64,000 bases of DNA, taken from Polyodon spathula. Lineage: Eukaryota > Chordata > Actinopteri > Acipenseriformes > Polyodontidae. Made by a program: the position numbers and the translations under genes. Each line of letters begins with the position of its first letter. Position 1 is the first letter of the stretch. Under the pieces are notes generated by a model. It searched no databases, had not been told where the DNA came from, and saw only the letters and a list, made by a program, of their open reading frames with translations. This document shows positions 1 through 11,082 of the stretch, in pieces. The stretch is taken from assembly GCF_017654505.1 (NCBI RefSeq), contig NC_054534.1, forward strand, positions 48,248,788 to 48,312,787, read 5' to 3'.

Positions 1-1360
1 TTGTTTAAAATGCTTAAAATGGGAGTCTAATGTAATCATTAACCTTCAAGGTCGTTGCGTCCATAATTGCAGCAGACACGAAGGAAAAATGGCGCTGAGA
101 TCTGTGACCATTGTCCTTTATACCCTCGGGGGCAGGGCCACAACTGCGTCACAGGCTCACTGAGCAGCTTTCGTATACAATTTTCAAATACCCATTTGTT
201 AATGCTACATTTCTATTTCAGAGAACCGGGGTTATGATAATAACTTAACATTTTATTTGTTCCGCGGTGGAAACAGGCTTCTTTCAACAAGTACAAGTTA
301 ATCCAGTTTACTAACTTTAAATATATTATGCACAAATCACAGATTTAATATACTTTGTTTTATAAAACTGCTATAATATACTTTGTTTTATAAAACCTTG
401 ACATTCCACCCATTTTATTTAATATATTTGGGGATGAAACTCCAGAGAACTGATACAGCACCAACTTCCCTACACAATGTTTGCAGATATCTATAGTTAT
501 TATCTATGTTATTTTTGTTTTGAAATAAAAAAAAAAAACTCAACTGCTGTAAAAACTACATATAAAAAACATCTACTAGCGAAACAAACTAGTGCTGCTT
601 CAAACGTACCTAGACACAAAGCGATTGGGACTGACCGTTGTGAAATTACACTGCAAATACTACTGGACTGATCTCCCTTTTGCTGGATTTTTCTGGAATA
701 CTTCATTCATTTCCACTGTGGATCGGGTGAGATCAAAACTAATTACTTTTTTTTTGTCTTTCTATCTTTTTCGATGTTTTAAATTTGAAATTTATGCTTC
801 AGCTGCAGTGTTTTTTTTTTTTACTTTGGAGGACTATTGTTCTTTATTCTGCATGATCAAAATATACTCCTCTGATTGAACAATGTATTCATTACAGTTG
901 TAACTGAAAAAACCTAAGAGCAGTTTAAACAATAGGTTTGTGTATTGTATTGCACGCTGCATCATTAGTACAGTATCAGGTTTTTTTGTGAGGGTCTTCT
1001 TTGTATTAACTGCTATCAGTATATATTAGTGTAACTGCTGTGCTGCATACTATTTTTTGTATAACTTTGAAAAGTACAGTGAAGTCCTTATTTAACCAGG
1101 AACCCTTTGATCTTATTCACTAACATGGGATAAAAATTGCTTCATGTAGATGTAGGCTGTTACAGTAATCCACAGTAGACACATAAGATTACATGAGGCA
1201 CAGCTACATGAAAAAGAATAAAACAAAGATGAAAAAATACTAAAAAGACTACAACATGGGCTGATAATGTATTTAAATACTGTATTAAAGAAAGAAAATA
1301 TGGATTAAAATGTTAAGGAAATAAGTCCAGAAAGCCCCAACAACATTCTGAGGGAATTTT
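1..1360. other. AT-rich non-coding sequence, no gene seen
   Basis: No supported gene. Short open frames here lie in A/T-rich low-complexity DNA and show no domain. A 23-bp direct repeat (tatactttgttttataaaac core) occurs twice between about 350 and 397. Most likely intron or 5' flank of the downstream host gene. Confidence 0.6.
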
Positions 1361-1618
1361 ATGCCAGTGCAAGAAGTTGACATAAAAGCCTGTTACCTGC
1401 ACCCACTGAGAGCTCCTCAGCAAATCCTGAACACTAGAGCATACTGGCACTCCTGTGAACCGATGAGAATACATCTCCTCGCAGAAATGATACCTAAACT
1501 AAGCAACAAAGCCAATCTCTCGCAACGTTATACAAACCACTACATGACAAGTACAGCGGTGTCGTGCACCTGCATTCAGAAGCCGGGCTGCATCAAGGGA
1601 AATAATGTCTGTAACTGA
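1361..1618 (+). pseudogene. Crypton-like / DUF3504 tyrosine-recombinase C-terminal relic
   Basis: An 85-codon frame resembles the C-terminal catalytic part of the DUF3504 tyrosine recombinase family (Crypton transposons and the ZMYM/KIAA1958 genes derived from them). What is seen is a YWHSCEPMRIHLLAEM stretch followed by a YTNHYMTSTAV stretch. In the family the second block normally reads YTNHS-(L/I)-R with a conserved arginine; here that arginine is missing, so the enzyme would be inactive. There is no N-terminal part in the same frame upstream. It is inferred to be an old Crypton fragment in an intron. It could instead be a retro-copy of a ZMYM-like gene. Assignment rests on motif memory only. 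Confidence 0.5.
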
Positions 1619-2284
1619 ACATCAATCTCAAAGCAGTTTGCTAAGATACTGGACTCCAACACTGCAAAACAAAAAACAGCAAAGTTCAATTTTATCACCA
1701 AACTCACCTCTAATCTGACTCAAGCCTCCATTGCAGCTGTGCCATTTCCTTCCTTAGTTTCAAGAAACTTCAGAAAGAATGTCCAGAAAAACTTTACAAG
1801 ATATTCTGCCCTCTATTTATGAGATGCTGCTTTCAATGCAGAAATTCACAATAAATGGAAATGTGCAGTTTATTTATAATTAATTTAAATAAGTAAAACT
1901 TAAAACTAATTATTGAATACAAATTAATACATTTTAATGAATAATGAATGGGAATGATTTATAAAGCATTTGGTTTTGTATTGGGTTAAAAAAACAAAGG
2001 GAATGTAAGTTATAACAGTATGCAATAGATTCAATTATGGTTTTCACTCGCTCTAAATCGGAGAAAAGCCATTTGCGAAAAATATAAATACATGCAATCA
2101 ACGTAAAATTCTGAACCACAATACTTTTCATTCTTAGTTCCATTAAAACAAATATTTCTCAACATCAGCTATTGCATGTATTTTATATTTGACAATGGCT
2201 AGAAGCAAGATTCCACTAGAAAATGAGGTTTGATATCCTCATTATTATATCCTGGATACTGTATTTTCTGGAATAGGAAACTAG

Positions 2285-2480
2285 AGCAGCAGTTCTCAAT
2301 CTGTGGTTCGCGGACAGCTCTCTCCAGGTGGTCCGTGGAAAGGTTACATAATTAAAAGTAAGCGGCAGCATAGTTTATACATCCCATTGCAAACCCAAAA
2401 TTTGAGACCTTAAAAAGTGAGCTACAGAAGCAGGAAGAAAATGCATTCATGGAGGATGTCTCCAAGTTAAAAGGTCTAAG
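2285..2480. mobile_element. hAT-like terminal fragment
   Basis: The sequence starting near 2290 (cagcagttctcaatctgtgg followed by a ggtggtccgtgg stretch) has the form of terminal inverted repeats of hAT/Charlie-type elements, whose ends typically read CAGTGGTTCTCAA. No transposase frame and no matching opposite end with an 8-bp duplication were found nearby, so this is a one-ended relic. Confidence 0.35.
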
Positions 2481-2919
2481 GTCTAAGCGCTCAGTGTTTG
2501 GAGTGTTTTAAAATTGTATTTTTTACTAGGGAGTTTTGTGCTCAGGTGCACTCAACACAGGCGCTTGTAAAGTAAAGGATAACACATGAAAGGACATGCT
2601 TTGTGTTGTATTACCACCAATCAATCCGTATGTTAATGCAACACAACACGCAAGCCCTGGAGTGTGTTATCAGATATGAATGGATAAAATAAAAAAATAT
2701 ATATATATATTTCAGTTTTGGAGAAAAAAATATACCCTCAAGCAAAGTTTTATTTTGTTGTAAACATTAAACTGGAGGTTTTCAACGTTTTCATTTGTTG
2801 TAATTAATTAAAATGAATGAAGCTCCGTGCTGGTCTCAATCGCGCCATAAACAGAGCTGACATAACCCGCAATGTTAGCATTGTTAGTGACCAAGCATTT
2901 AGAAACTAACTGTAGGCAC

Positions 2920-3500
2920 TGTATCTCTCTATGCAGACAATATATTGTTATTCCTCTAAAATACATCTAAGTCACTCCACCAAGCTCTGAAATTATTTGA
3001 TGAATTTTGTTCAATTTCTGGCTATAAAATAAATTGGTCCAAATCAGTCTTGGTGCCTCTGAACTCTGCAGATAAAATGTCCCCTCCTAAATCTTGATGT
3101 TCCTCTCCAGCTTCAGTCCACTGGTTTTACTTATCTGGACATTAAGATATGCAATCATTTTCAACAAATGTGCAAAGAAAATGTTATACGTACTTTGACT
3201 AAAATCAAACCTGACTTACTTAGATGGTCACCCCTGCAGCTCACTCTGCATGGCAGAATTTCAGCTATAAAGATGAATGTTCTTCCACTAATCAACTTGT
3301 TGTTCTCCATGCTTCCCTTATCACTTCCACCTAACTATATAGAAGAAATTAATTCCACATGCTCTAGTTTTATATGGAATGGTAAGTGCCCAAGAATTAG
3401 ATTAGCAGAACTGCAGCACCCCAAAATATTGGAGGTTCAGCCCTTCCAAATTTTACATTTTATTACTGGGCCTTCCAATTGAGAGTTTTCAAAATCTGAA
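2920..3500 (+). pseudogene. L1-like non-LTR reverse transcriptase fragment
   Basis: This is the C-terminal half of an L1/Tx1-type reverse transcriptase on the plus strand. Around 2925 the frame reads YADNILLFL, the place of the catalytic YADD box, with the second aspartate changed to asparagine. SGYKINWSKS follows near 3018, then after stops the long frame 3168-3482 carries LTLHGRISAIKMNVLPLINLLFSMLP, written here as separate blocks LHGRISAIKMNVLP and NLLFSMLPLSLPPNY, typical of the L1 thumb region. Stops separate the blocks. Homology may run on to about 3720 in several frames. A dead, 5'-truncated LINE relic. Confidence 0.7.
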
Positions 3501-4221
3501 TGAACCCTGACACCCCTTGTGTACGGAGATCAATGGAAGGGGCGATAACAATGCCGATCTGACTACAAGAGCTTCCCTTTTGTAGTCTCAAAAAACGAGT
3601 GCTCTCTCTTTGAATGGGTCCAGTTATATCTAATGCAATGGATGTATGGAAGAAATTAAATTATTTTCTTTTGGCATTTGACTTAAATTTCACAAGCTTT
3701 CATCTGTAAAGGCTAAGAAAAACTTTTGAATACTTATGCCAAAGGCTGACACCCACACTCCAAAGATCAGAGGTTGAAGGGCAGATGGCGGTATCTGCTG
3801 AAAAGAAACTTCTGTGATGTTAACTTAGTTTAGCAAATGGTTTTGACATGTTGTGTGCTTCACCTCTGCAAAAAATGTACTATAGTGGTGATTGAGCTGC
3901 CACACCTGGAAATAGCACAACCTGTTCATGTGTTACCTGAAAGAGGGGTGAACGAAGGGGCTGCTGGTCGTGAAGCTCTTGTTGAGTATTTTAGTGCTGA
4001 CATGTGAAATACCACTGCTATGTATTTTGTTACCGTTTCTGGACTGTTTCATGTTGTGTACTGTGTGCCATGTCGAAAAGAATAAACATTCACAAATTGG
4101 TTTAACAGAAATGTCTTTATTTGTTGTAAGTACTCAAAATGTTTACAAAAAAAATTATTTTAACTATATAAATGTACACATATAACTTAAATGTATGAAC
4201 TTAGAAAATATGCATTAATAA
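3501..4221. other. Degenerate sequence, probable L1 tail, no intact gene
   Basis: Broken continuation of the L1-like sequence to about 3720, then unclassified DNA. The short frame at 3970-4185 has no recognisable domain. Confidence 0.4.
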
Positions 4222-6066
4222 CACTATGTAACACAATTTTTGTTCCTGGGTAGTAAGTGTTATTTCCTAATTACTTATGCCTCAAAAGTAAAGAAAATGG
4301 CTATTATTCCCCACAAACTTTGCTTTTGTGACCAGGACAGTGATATTTTGAAATTTACCTATTTCCAATGAGAAAACGGGCGAATTTATGTCTTTTCGTT
4401 CACATAAAGTCAGAAATAAACAACATATGAATCCAAATTAACATGTATTTATACTAAAGTAATACAAAAATGACTACAAAAGATTTAGAAGTGAGTAGTT
4501 TTTCGAGATTTACGATTATACTGTAAATCACTTTCACGAATCAGCCCTCAAATGTAGTCTCCCATCATGTTCTCGTTATACTGTCCTTGGTAGCGGCGTC
4601 CAGTATATCCTGGTGGAAGCACTTGCCTTGCTCCTCTGAGTATGCTCCCATGTTCTCCTTGAATTTATCAAGATGAGCATCAAGGATATGGACTTTGAGG
4701 GACATCCTACAGCCCATTGTGCCGTAGTTCTTCACCAGAGTCTCAACCAGCTCCACATAGTTTTCGGCCTTGTGATTGCCCAGGAAGCCCCGAACCACTG
4801 CGACAAAGCTGTTCCAAGTCGCTTTCTCCTTACTAGTGAGCTTCTTGGGGAATTCATTGCACTCCAGGATCTTCTTTATCTGTGGTCCGACGAAGACACC
4901 GGCTTTGACCTTTGCCTCAGACAGCTTAGGGAAGAAGTCTTGAAGGTACTTGAAGGCTGCCGACTCCTTATCTAGAGCTCTGACAAATTGTTTCATAAGG
5001 CCCAATTTGATGTGCAGTGGTGGCATCATCACCTTCCGGGGGTCCACCAGTGGCTCCCACTTGACGTTGTTCCTCCCCACAGAGAACTCGGTCCACTGTG
5101 GCCAGTCCCGCCTGTGGTAGTGCGCCTTGGTGTCCCTGCTGTCCCAAAGGCAAAGATAGCAGGGAAACTTGGTAAAACCACCTTGGAGACCCATCAGGAA
5201 TGCCACCATTTTGAAGTCTCCTATGACCTCCCAGCCGTACTCATCATACTTCAAGGCGTCCAGCAAGGTCTTGATGCTGTTGTAATCCTCTTTGAGGTGC
5301 ACCGAGTGAGCCAGGGGAAGAGACGGGTACTTGTTACCATTATGGAGCAGCACAGCTTTGAGGCTCCTGGATGAGCTATTAATAAAGAGGCGCCACTGAT
5401 TCTGGTTACAGGAGATTCTGATTGCCTCGAACAGACTGGTCACATTGTGGCAGAAGCAGAGCCCATCTTGATGGGTGAAGAAGCTGGAAAAAGGTTGGTG
5501 ACGCTTCCTCTGATCTGCGACTTGCACACTTTTATCCAACAAGTTCCACTGCTTGAGCATAGACGTCAATAGCTCGGCATTGGACTTGGTGAGACCAAGA
5601 TCTCTAATCAAGTTGTTGAGGTCTTTTTGGTTGGGGTAGTATGGGTTTCTCTCCTCAGCTCCACCTCTGAAATTGTCATCTGGAACTACAACGTCTTCCT
5701 CGATCTCTGACTTGCTGCTCTCTTCTAAAGACGGCTGCTCTTTCTCTGGAGGAGTGGGTACGGGGAGCTCATGGCAGTGTGGCACCGGGGCGATGGATGA
5801 AGGAAGGTCCGGATACGTGATAGCAGGTGCATTCTTGCCAGTCTGACGTTTGGAAGGGTCCACCATGCAGAAGTAACAATTGCTTGAGTGGTCAGTGGGT
5901 TCCCGCCAAATTCTTGGGATAGCGAACTTCATGGCTCTCTTTTCCCCTCTGTACCATCCTACAAAAATACATTTATTTCACCCATGACTAATGTGTAAGC
6001 AATTAGGAAATAACACTTACTACCCAGGAACCAAAAAAAAAAATAATAATAAATTGTTACACGGTG
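4222..6066 (-). mobile_element. CACTA-like DNA transposon with transposase-like gene
   Basis: The element starts CACTATGTAACAC at 4222 and ends with the inverted counterpart CACCGTGTAACA read from 6066. Both ends continue into a shared subterminal block (TTCCTGGGTAGTAAGTG and TTATTTCCTAATT). The bases TAA lie directly outside both ends (4219-4221 and 6067-6069), a 3-bp target-site duplication. Two shorter relatives in this window (27729-28108 and 34361-34821) are flanked by TTA. A CACT-type start with a 3-bp duplication is the hallmark of the CACTA/EnSpm superfamily, though TWA targets are also used by PIF/Harbinger. The class is inferred; the boundaries are seen directly. Confidence 0.75.
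4565..5932 (-). pseudogene. Transposase-like protein of the CACTA-like element, C-terminus frameshifted
   Basis: A 455-codon frame that fills most of the element above. It belongs to a protein family I know as repeated 'uncharacterized' proteins in fish, reptile and insect genomes. Visible blocks are an N-terminal CYFC pair in REPTDHSSNCYFC, an acidic linker (residues about 55-95), a central GDFKMVAFLMGLQGG block followed by a CYLC pair near residue 260, then a HYHRRDWP block, and a C-terminal KVHILDAHLDKF and EEQGKCFHQD block. The ATG at 5932 follows a possible splice acceptor, so an upstream exon may exist. The reading frame shifts near 4600: the expected ending is found in another frame at 4503-4590 with an in-frame TGA, so the gene is dead. 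Its exact chemistry is unknown to me. Confidence 0.7.
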
Positions 6067-6069
6067 TAA

Positions 6070-6474
6070 TGTAAGCATTAACACAAAACATAAGCATAAT
6101 TTAACTTTATACAAAATTTACTGAATATTAACATATACAAACAGTGCTGCACAGGGTCTGTTCATTATTTAATCTACAGGAATATAGGTAACGGTTTATA
6201 TTGTGTGGCTTAAATTACTATTAAATAGATATGCAATTGCATATTAAATTAATGTTAAATTAATATTTCACAAATATGCAAAAGCTGGTTTCTTGCTAAA
6301 TGTTAACCAAATGTCAAATGAAAATGTAACTGCATATCATGTCCATTTCTATTATGTTTTGTTACCCTTGAAAATATGTAATAATTTCCCATTCTTTACA
6401 TGTTTTGAATTGAAAATACAGTTAATCTGACTTAAATGTTAATGGAAAGTAACAAGGAATAATTGAACGTAAAT
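6070..6474. other. AT-rich non-coding sequence
   Basis: No gene or classified repeat seen. Scattered single copies of the palindromic unit that forms the next repeat occur (for example near 6228). Confidence 0.5.
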
Positions 6475-6712
6475 TTAATATCAATTGCATATCTATTAAA
6501 TATTAATTTAACATTAATTTAATATACAATTGCATATTTATTTGATATTAATGTGACATTAAGTTAATATGCAATTGCATATCTATTTGATATTAATTTA
6601 ATATGCAATTGTATATCTATTTTATATTAATTTAACATTAATTTAATATGCAACTGCATATCTATTTGATATTAGTTTAACATTAATTTAATATCAATTG
6701 CATATTTATGTT
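6475..6712. repeat. Tandem array of AT-rich palindromes
   Basis: Units of roughly 35-65 bp repeat, each built on a perfect or near-perfect palindrome ATATGCAATTGCATAT followed by variants of ctatttgatattaatttaac. At least six cores are visible (near 6482, 6525, 6567, 6605, 6650 and 6695), with single-base differences between units. No open frame crosses it. Confidence 0.75.
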
Positions 6713-6741
6713 ACACAATATAAAGCATTATCTGAATATCT

Positions 6742-6918
6742 TTGGTATTTCTTGTTAGCAACGCCTCTCCAATTCTTCCTAACACAGATCATATTCAATG
6801 TCATGGATGTTTCCCTCTCCCATTCCCTTTGCTCCCAGTACAACACCATTTGCCGCTCATGAAAGTCACACTCAGCTTGCATGCAGTCGTAGTGCTTTGT
6901 ATCTTGTGGCCTTTCCAT
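6742..6918 (-). pseudogene. Possible C-terminal exon of a Myb/SANT-like (Harbinger-type) protein
   Basis: This minus-strand frame is rich in charged residues with the blocks DFHERQMVLYWEQREWERE, a pattern common near the C-terminus of Myb/SANT-like accessory proteins of PIF/Harbinger transposons. It lies about 0.5 kb downstream, on the same strand, of the Myb-like domain at 7413-7914. The link between the two is inferred. Confidence 0.35.
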
Positions 6919-7412
6919 TTACTGGTACATCAACCCTTGTGTGTTTTTTCCCTGAAAGAAATTAGAATTTTGAAATCTTTTCTAATTCTAAATACAGTAC
7001 GTGAAGTGTAGTACGTTTTAATTCAGAATTGGAAGTGAAAAATAAGCCTTTAAAATACAGAAAAGAGAGGTTATCAATCTTGTGTATTGTTGCGTAAGCA
7101 ATTTGAAGAAAAAAAACCTTGGTCTTGTAAAGCTACAGTTTATTGTTAATTGCACACTGTATATTAGCAATATCAGTAATAAGTACTATCAATAATATTA
7201 GTAATAAGTAATATCAGCAACACAACAAAATGTAGAAAGATGAGGAATTATTTAAACAATTACCAGTTGTTGTTGTCATGTGTGGTGTCCCAGTGGAGGA
7301 GAAAGTTTGTTGTATTGGACCTGCTGTCGATTTCATCTTCTGGCACTGCATCCTCTAGAAAAAAAACAAATGCATAAAAATTGAACATACAGGTTAGTAT
7401 ATCAAAATACAA

Positions 7413-7914
7413 TCAAGGCTGCTTCCTGACTAATGTATTAGCTGCAGTCGCTATGGTTTTGTAACTCCTTATATTGCAAAATATAATGTACATTAAAAAC
7501 TTTACTGTACTGTTACGTAAAACTAAATAGCACCAAGTTATCAAAATAACTTTTAAAAAACATTGCATGTAAACAGTAGGCATTTTTTTACTGTAACATT
7601 TTGATGACTTTTTTGAGGAATGTATTCTGACTACTAAGAAAGAGATCGTCTTCCCTTCAGCTAGTGGAGCCACCATTGCTTCCAGGATCTCTGTAGCAGA
7701 ATTGAGAACGCCAACGCCAAGTGTTGCAGGTCGATGTCCTAATACAGACTCCATAATGTCGTAATATCTGCTTTTTTAAGATCAGCTCCACTTTTGTTGC
7801 TATGGTCTTTTCTTTTTTATACTCTTGTTTTAGTTTCTTAATTTTCTCCCAACACTGCTTGAGACTCCAGTTATATCCAAATTCCTTCATGTCTACCAAA
7901 ATTTTGGCATACAT
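7413..7914 (-). pseudogene. Myb/SANT-like DNA-binding domain relic, frameshifted
   Basis: Two overlapping minus-strand frames make one broken domain. The upstream frame (7914-7657) carries GYNWSLKQCWEKIKKLKQEY, the third-helix region of Myb/SANT-like domains (Myb_DNA-bind family) used by Harbinger-type transposons and by related host genes. The second frame (7754-7413) carries MESVLGHRPAT, the block that normally follows in the same protein, so a frameshift lies near 7760. The domain would bind DNA and, in PIF/Harbinger elements, partners the DDE transposase. No transposase frame is adjacent. Confidence 0.55.
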
Positions 7915-7954
7915 TTTTATATATTCTTTTTTTCAAAAATAGTAACTCCAGTCT

Positions 7955-8405
7955 TCTTGATTTGATTTTAATAAAAACTGCTTAATTCCGGAACAGACAA
8001 AAATCCAGAGATACAATCCAAAATGTAATCAGGTGAACTGCAAGCAAAATTGTGAAACAAGCAAAAGCTACAAGCTGACACCCTGCATGACCCTTATCGA
8101 TGTAACAACATTCAGGGCCCCGACATACAGATCTGCAGAGTTCTTATATACTACAAAAGCTACTCCCCCTTCCTTACAGCAGCACAAAAAGGACACCTTG
8201 TCTGTGAGAACCTTTTTTTGTCAGACGTGATCATGTTTTTAACACCTTTGCTAAAATGCACTCTTTATAGGGGAAATAACACCTTGAAAACAGGGATCTT
8301 CCGCCCGAGTTCAGAGGGTCCTGTACTTCAAAGTAACCGGATCTCATCCTGTTTCTCCAGACAGATGGCCTTTTGGCATTCATGGATCCAGCTCCTCCCT
8401 CTTTG
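7955..8405. other. Unclassified non-coding sequence
   Basis: No gene, RNA or classified repeat recognised; overlapping short frames on both strands have no domain. Confidence 0.4.
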
Positions 8406-8413
8406 CTTTTCAC

Positions 8414-9159
8414 CAGTGACGGCTCATGTATACGGGCGCAAAGGGCGCCACCCCATCAGTTTAAATTAATAAGTAATAATAATGATCTAAATTAAACGAT
8501 GGCTTCTATTATTAACATTATGATAACTGTTACCTGCGTTACAATAAATTATTTCTGTCACCCCTGCTGCATACAGTAATGAGGTGGGCGGAACAGATCA
8601 GATGCCTGCATTTCCAATTGGTTCTGGGATGCTGAACCCAGCGCCTGTGACAGTTATGAAAGTGTGTAGCTGTCGTGACTATAGTATGATATTCTAAACA
8701 ATCAAGCCACTTTTAAAATAGGTGAAACATGTTTTAATGTCATGCTCCTGCAGAAAAGAAAGTAAAATAAAGTAAATCGTGAAGATTCGTCATTGATTGT
8801 CTGATTAAACCTGGAACCCTACATTTTTTTTCCCTCTGGACTAAAAGTAATACTTAAACACAGGGTGATATGGTTATTCATAGTGTATTCATATCAAATG
8901 ATAGTTATTTACATAGCCTACTACTTCTGTAGGCCTATTTATTTGAATATACAGAAATTGGTAGCCTAGTATCTCTGGTCATTTATATCAAAGGCTTTCG
9001 TTTCAGTAATGTAATGCACAGTAGGAATTACACGAGGAGAACCGAAGAACACTTGAATACAGTACATCGAGTGTAAGTAGTATGCAATGTTTTTATGTTA
9101 TATGTGTATTTGGGAGAAATACACGGCCCACCCCTCTCAAAGTTCACCAGCCGCCACTG
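8414..9159. mobile_element. Non-autonomous hAT-type element with 8-bp target duplication
   Basis: The ends are inverted repeats: CAGTGACGGCTCATG at 8414 and CAGTGGCGGCTGGTG read inward from 9159. The 8 bp CTTTTCAC lie directly outside both ends (8406-8413 and 9160-9167), a perfect target-site duplication of the length made by hAT transposases. The 746-bp interior has no transposase and no long frame, so it must have been moved in trans. Confidence 0.88.
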
Positions 9160-9167
9160 CTTTTCAC

Positions 9168-9734
9168 CCACGTCTCCATTGGCTCCCCTCTCTGGGTCCC
9201 TGAGCAGTGCCTCTGTTTGCTGCTGAGTGTCACCTGCGAACTTGCCCTTGTCTGCCTCCCAAAAATTTGAGGGGTTTGAAACATCAACTCTTTCCCAAGG
9301 AGCCCTCCCCCCTGGAATCACAATTTCCTCCTGCTGTCCTGCCTTGCCTCGGCGAAACACAGTGAATCCCACTTTTTGATACCAGAATGATGCTGGTGTG
9401 TGGGTGCCGCATTCGCTGTTGAATGAGAGGCAGGAGATCGAGACAGAAGTTGATGTTGATACGCCCAGCAGGTGAACAGGATTTATTTATGTATTCACAG
9501 TGAGAACAGCTCACTTGACACTACCAACAAACACACTTACCTGCTGATTAGATTCCACAGCTGGTAATCACACCCAGCAGACAGGCTCTCCCAGGAGTGT
9601 CAGGTACTTCCTTAATTATTCTTACACAATTACACCCAATATTTACCCATTATGCACACACAAAATCCACTCTTCATGTGCAGGGCTCGTATCCTGCCAC
9701 AATAACCGATTATTTTCTAAGCAAAATAGTGACA
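9168..9734. other. Unclassified sequence
   Basis: Somewhat GC-richer sequence with no recognisable gene. The first part is the old target sequence of the hAT insertion. Confidence 0.4.
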
Positions 9735-10064
9735 ATGAATGTGGAAATTACCAAGCCGAAATGGATGATGAAAAAAGAAAATGTAGAAAATGAAAAAGAG
9801 CAACCTGATATAGTCAACAAAGAGAAACTTGTAGAAAGTAAATTGGAAGAACCTCAAGAGGGGCACTGCGTAAAAAGAAGCATCATGATAGTGGGTATGA
9901 TGTTACGTGGGAAAAAATGGAAATGGCTTTTTTACAGCAAGGAATTGGGTGGTATGATGTGCAAGCTCTTCAGTAAGCTGTATTGTTTATTGTGTGGTCT
10001 GCCGAGATAAAAAAAAAAGAAAAATCAGGTAGTGGGCGAACAAAAAGATTGAAAACCACTGATC
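9735..10064. mobile_element. Possible hAT-derived relic upstream of the host exon
   Basis: A 91-codon lysine-rich frame from the ATG at 9735 ends at 10010. About 30 bp further on, the inward-facing end cagtggttttcaatcttttt (read from about 10060) matches the usual hAT terminus. The frame contains a W-x-W...MMCK stretch that could be a decayed hAT-type zinc finger. No opposite end identified. Confidence 0.3.
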
Positions 10065-10173
10065 TAGAGGAATTAATTACAGAACAGGTTTGAACAGTGA
10101 ACAGTGTTAGCAGGTATTTTAAACACCAGCACTTTAAAATAACAAACATGTCCCTATCCCTTTAACATTTCAG

Positions 10174-11082
10174 GATACGAATCCAGAGGCTGTAGTGACT
10201 CTGAGGAGTCCTCGGACATAGATTCCTCCCAGGAGATACTGGCTGATTTCCACACACACAAAACAGGCCCTGAACCTTTTTACAGAGTGGAAGAGGATGA
10301 GGAACAGGAGGCACCTCAGCAGTCCCTGCGGGGTGAGGGTGGGGGAGTAGAGACAGGAACTAGGAGCTTGGAGGACATCGAAGAGAATGCAGGAGACATC
10401 TCAGAGGCATCAGACTCTTGTAGGACTGAAAGCCGTGAGGACTCAAGGATCAATTTGAGCTTCTCCAGTGATTCAATAGATGCTCTGGAGGAGGATGATC
10501 TTGTGGCCTGTTCTTCAAGCTGGCCTGAGTTTCTCCAGCTCCACGACACATACCTGTTTCAAAAGCTTCAGCAGGACAACCAACAAGATGGAGAAAATGA
10601 AGCCATCACCACAGAAGAATGCCCAGCTATGAATGATACTTCACTCTGCTGCTCTCAGCATTCAGAGATGGCCAGATCCTTGACTGAGCAACCCAAAGCG
10701 CTACATGACCAGCCTAGCCTGGCCGAGCAAACAGGAGGAAATGACCTGAACTATTTTACCTTTGACTCCATGTTTACATTTGAGGAGGACACCATGCAGT
10801 ATTACAACCTATGTGCAAATATCACACCAGATAGTGCTTTGGACAAAAACTTGTTTACAAGGCTGGGTAGCTCAAACCCAGCTAAAATACTGCAGGCCAC
10901 CACAGAGCAGAAATACACCGTGAATGATGAAAGAGAAACACTCAAAACCTTGGTTGATGTTATGATTCTAGAGCCTCCGCCAGGCTTTGGGGATTGCAGC
11001 TCTGACGAAGAGTTTTTTGATGCACCAGAGAAACTCACCCCAACAGACACTGTGGCTGGACTAAGAGCTGAGAGAGCTATAG
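10174..11082 (+). CDS. frmpd1: FRMPD1-like protein, penultimate visible coding exon
   Basis: Internal coding exon of a FERM and PDZ domain-containing scaffold. The acceptor is ...ttaacatttcag before 10174 and the donor is AG|GTGAGT at 11082/11083; both junctions are phase 1. The frame is open throughout and starts in an acidic, serine-rich stretch (CSDSEESSDIDSS). Near 10974-10994 it encodes PPPGFGD, followed by CSSDEEFFDAPEKLTP, a signature I know from FRMPD1/3/4. The FERM and PDZ domains must lie upstream, outside the window. Together with the last exon it gives about 1,030 residues; adding a usual FERM-PDZ half reaches about 1,580, the length of human FRMPD1, whereas FRMPD4 is shorter and FRMPD3 longer. 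FRMPD1 or a close paralogue is inferred. Confidence 0.8.

Noticed and set aside
2285..10064. A single 7.8-kb hAT element between the two hAT-like ends
   Set aside because: The ends differ in sequence beyond the common terminus, no 8-bp duplication matches, and unrelated complete elements lie between.
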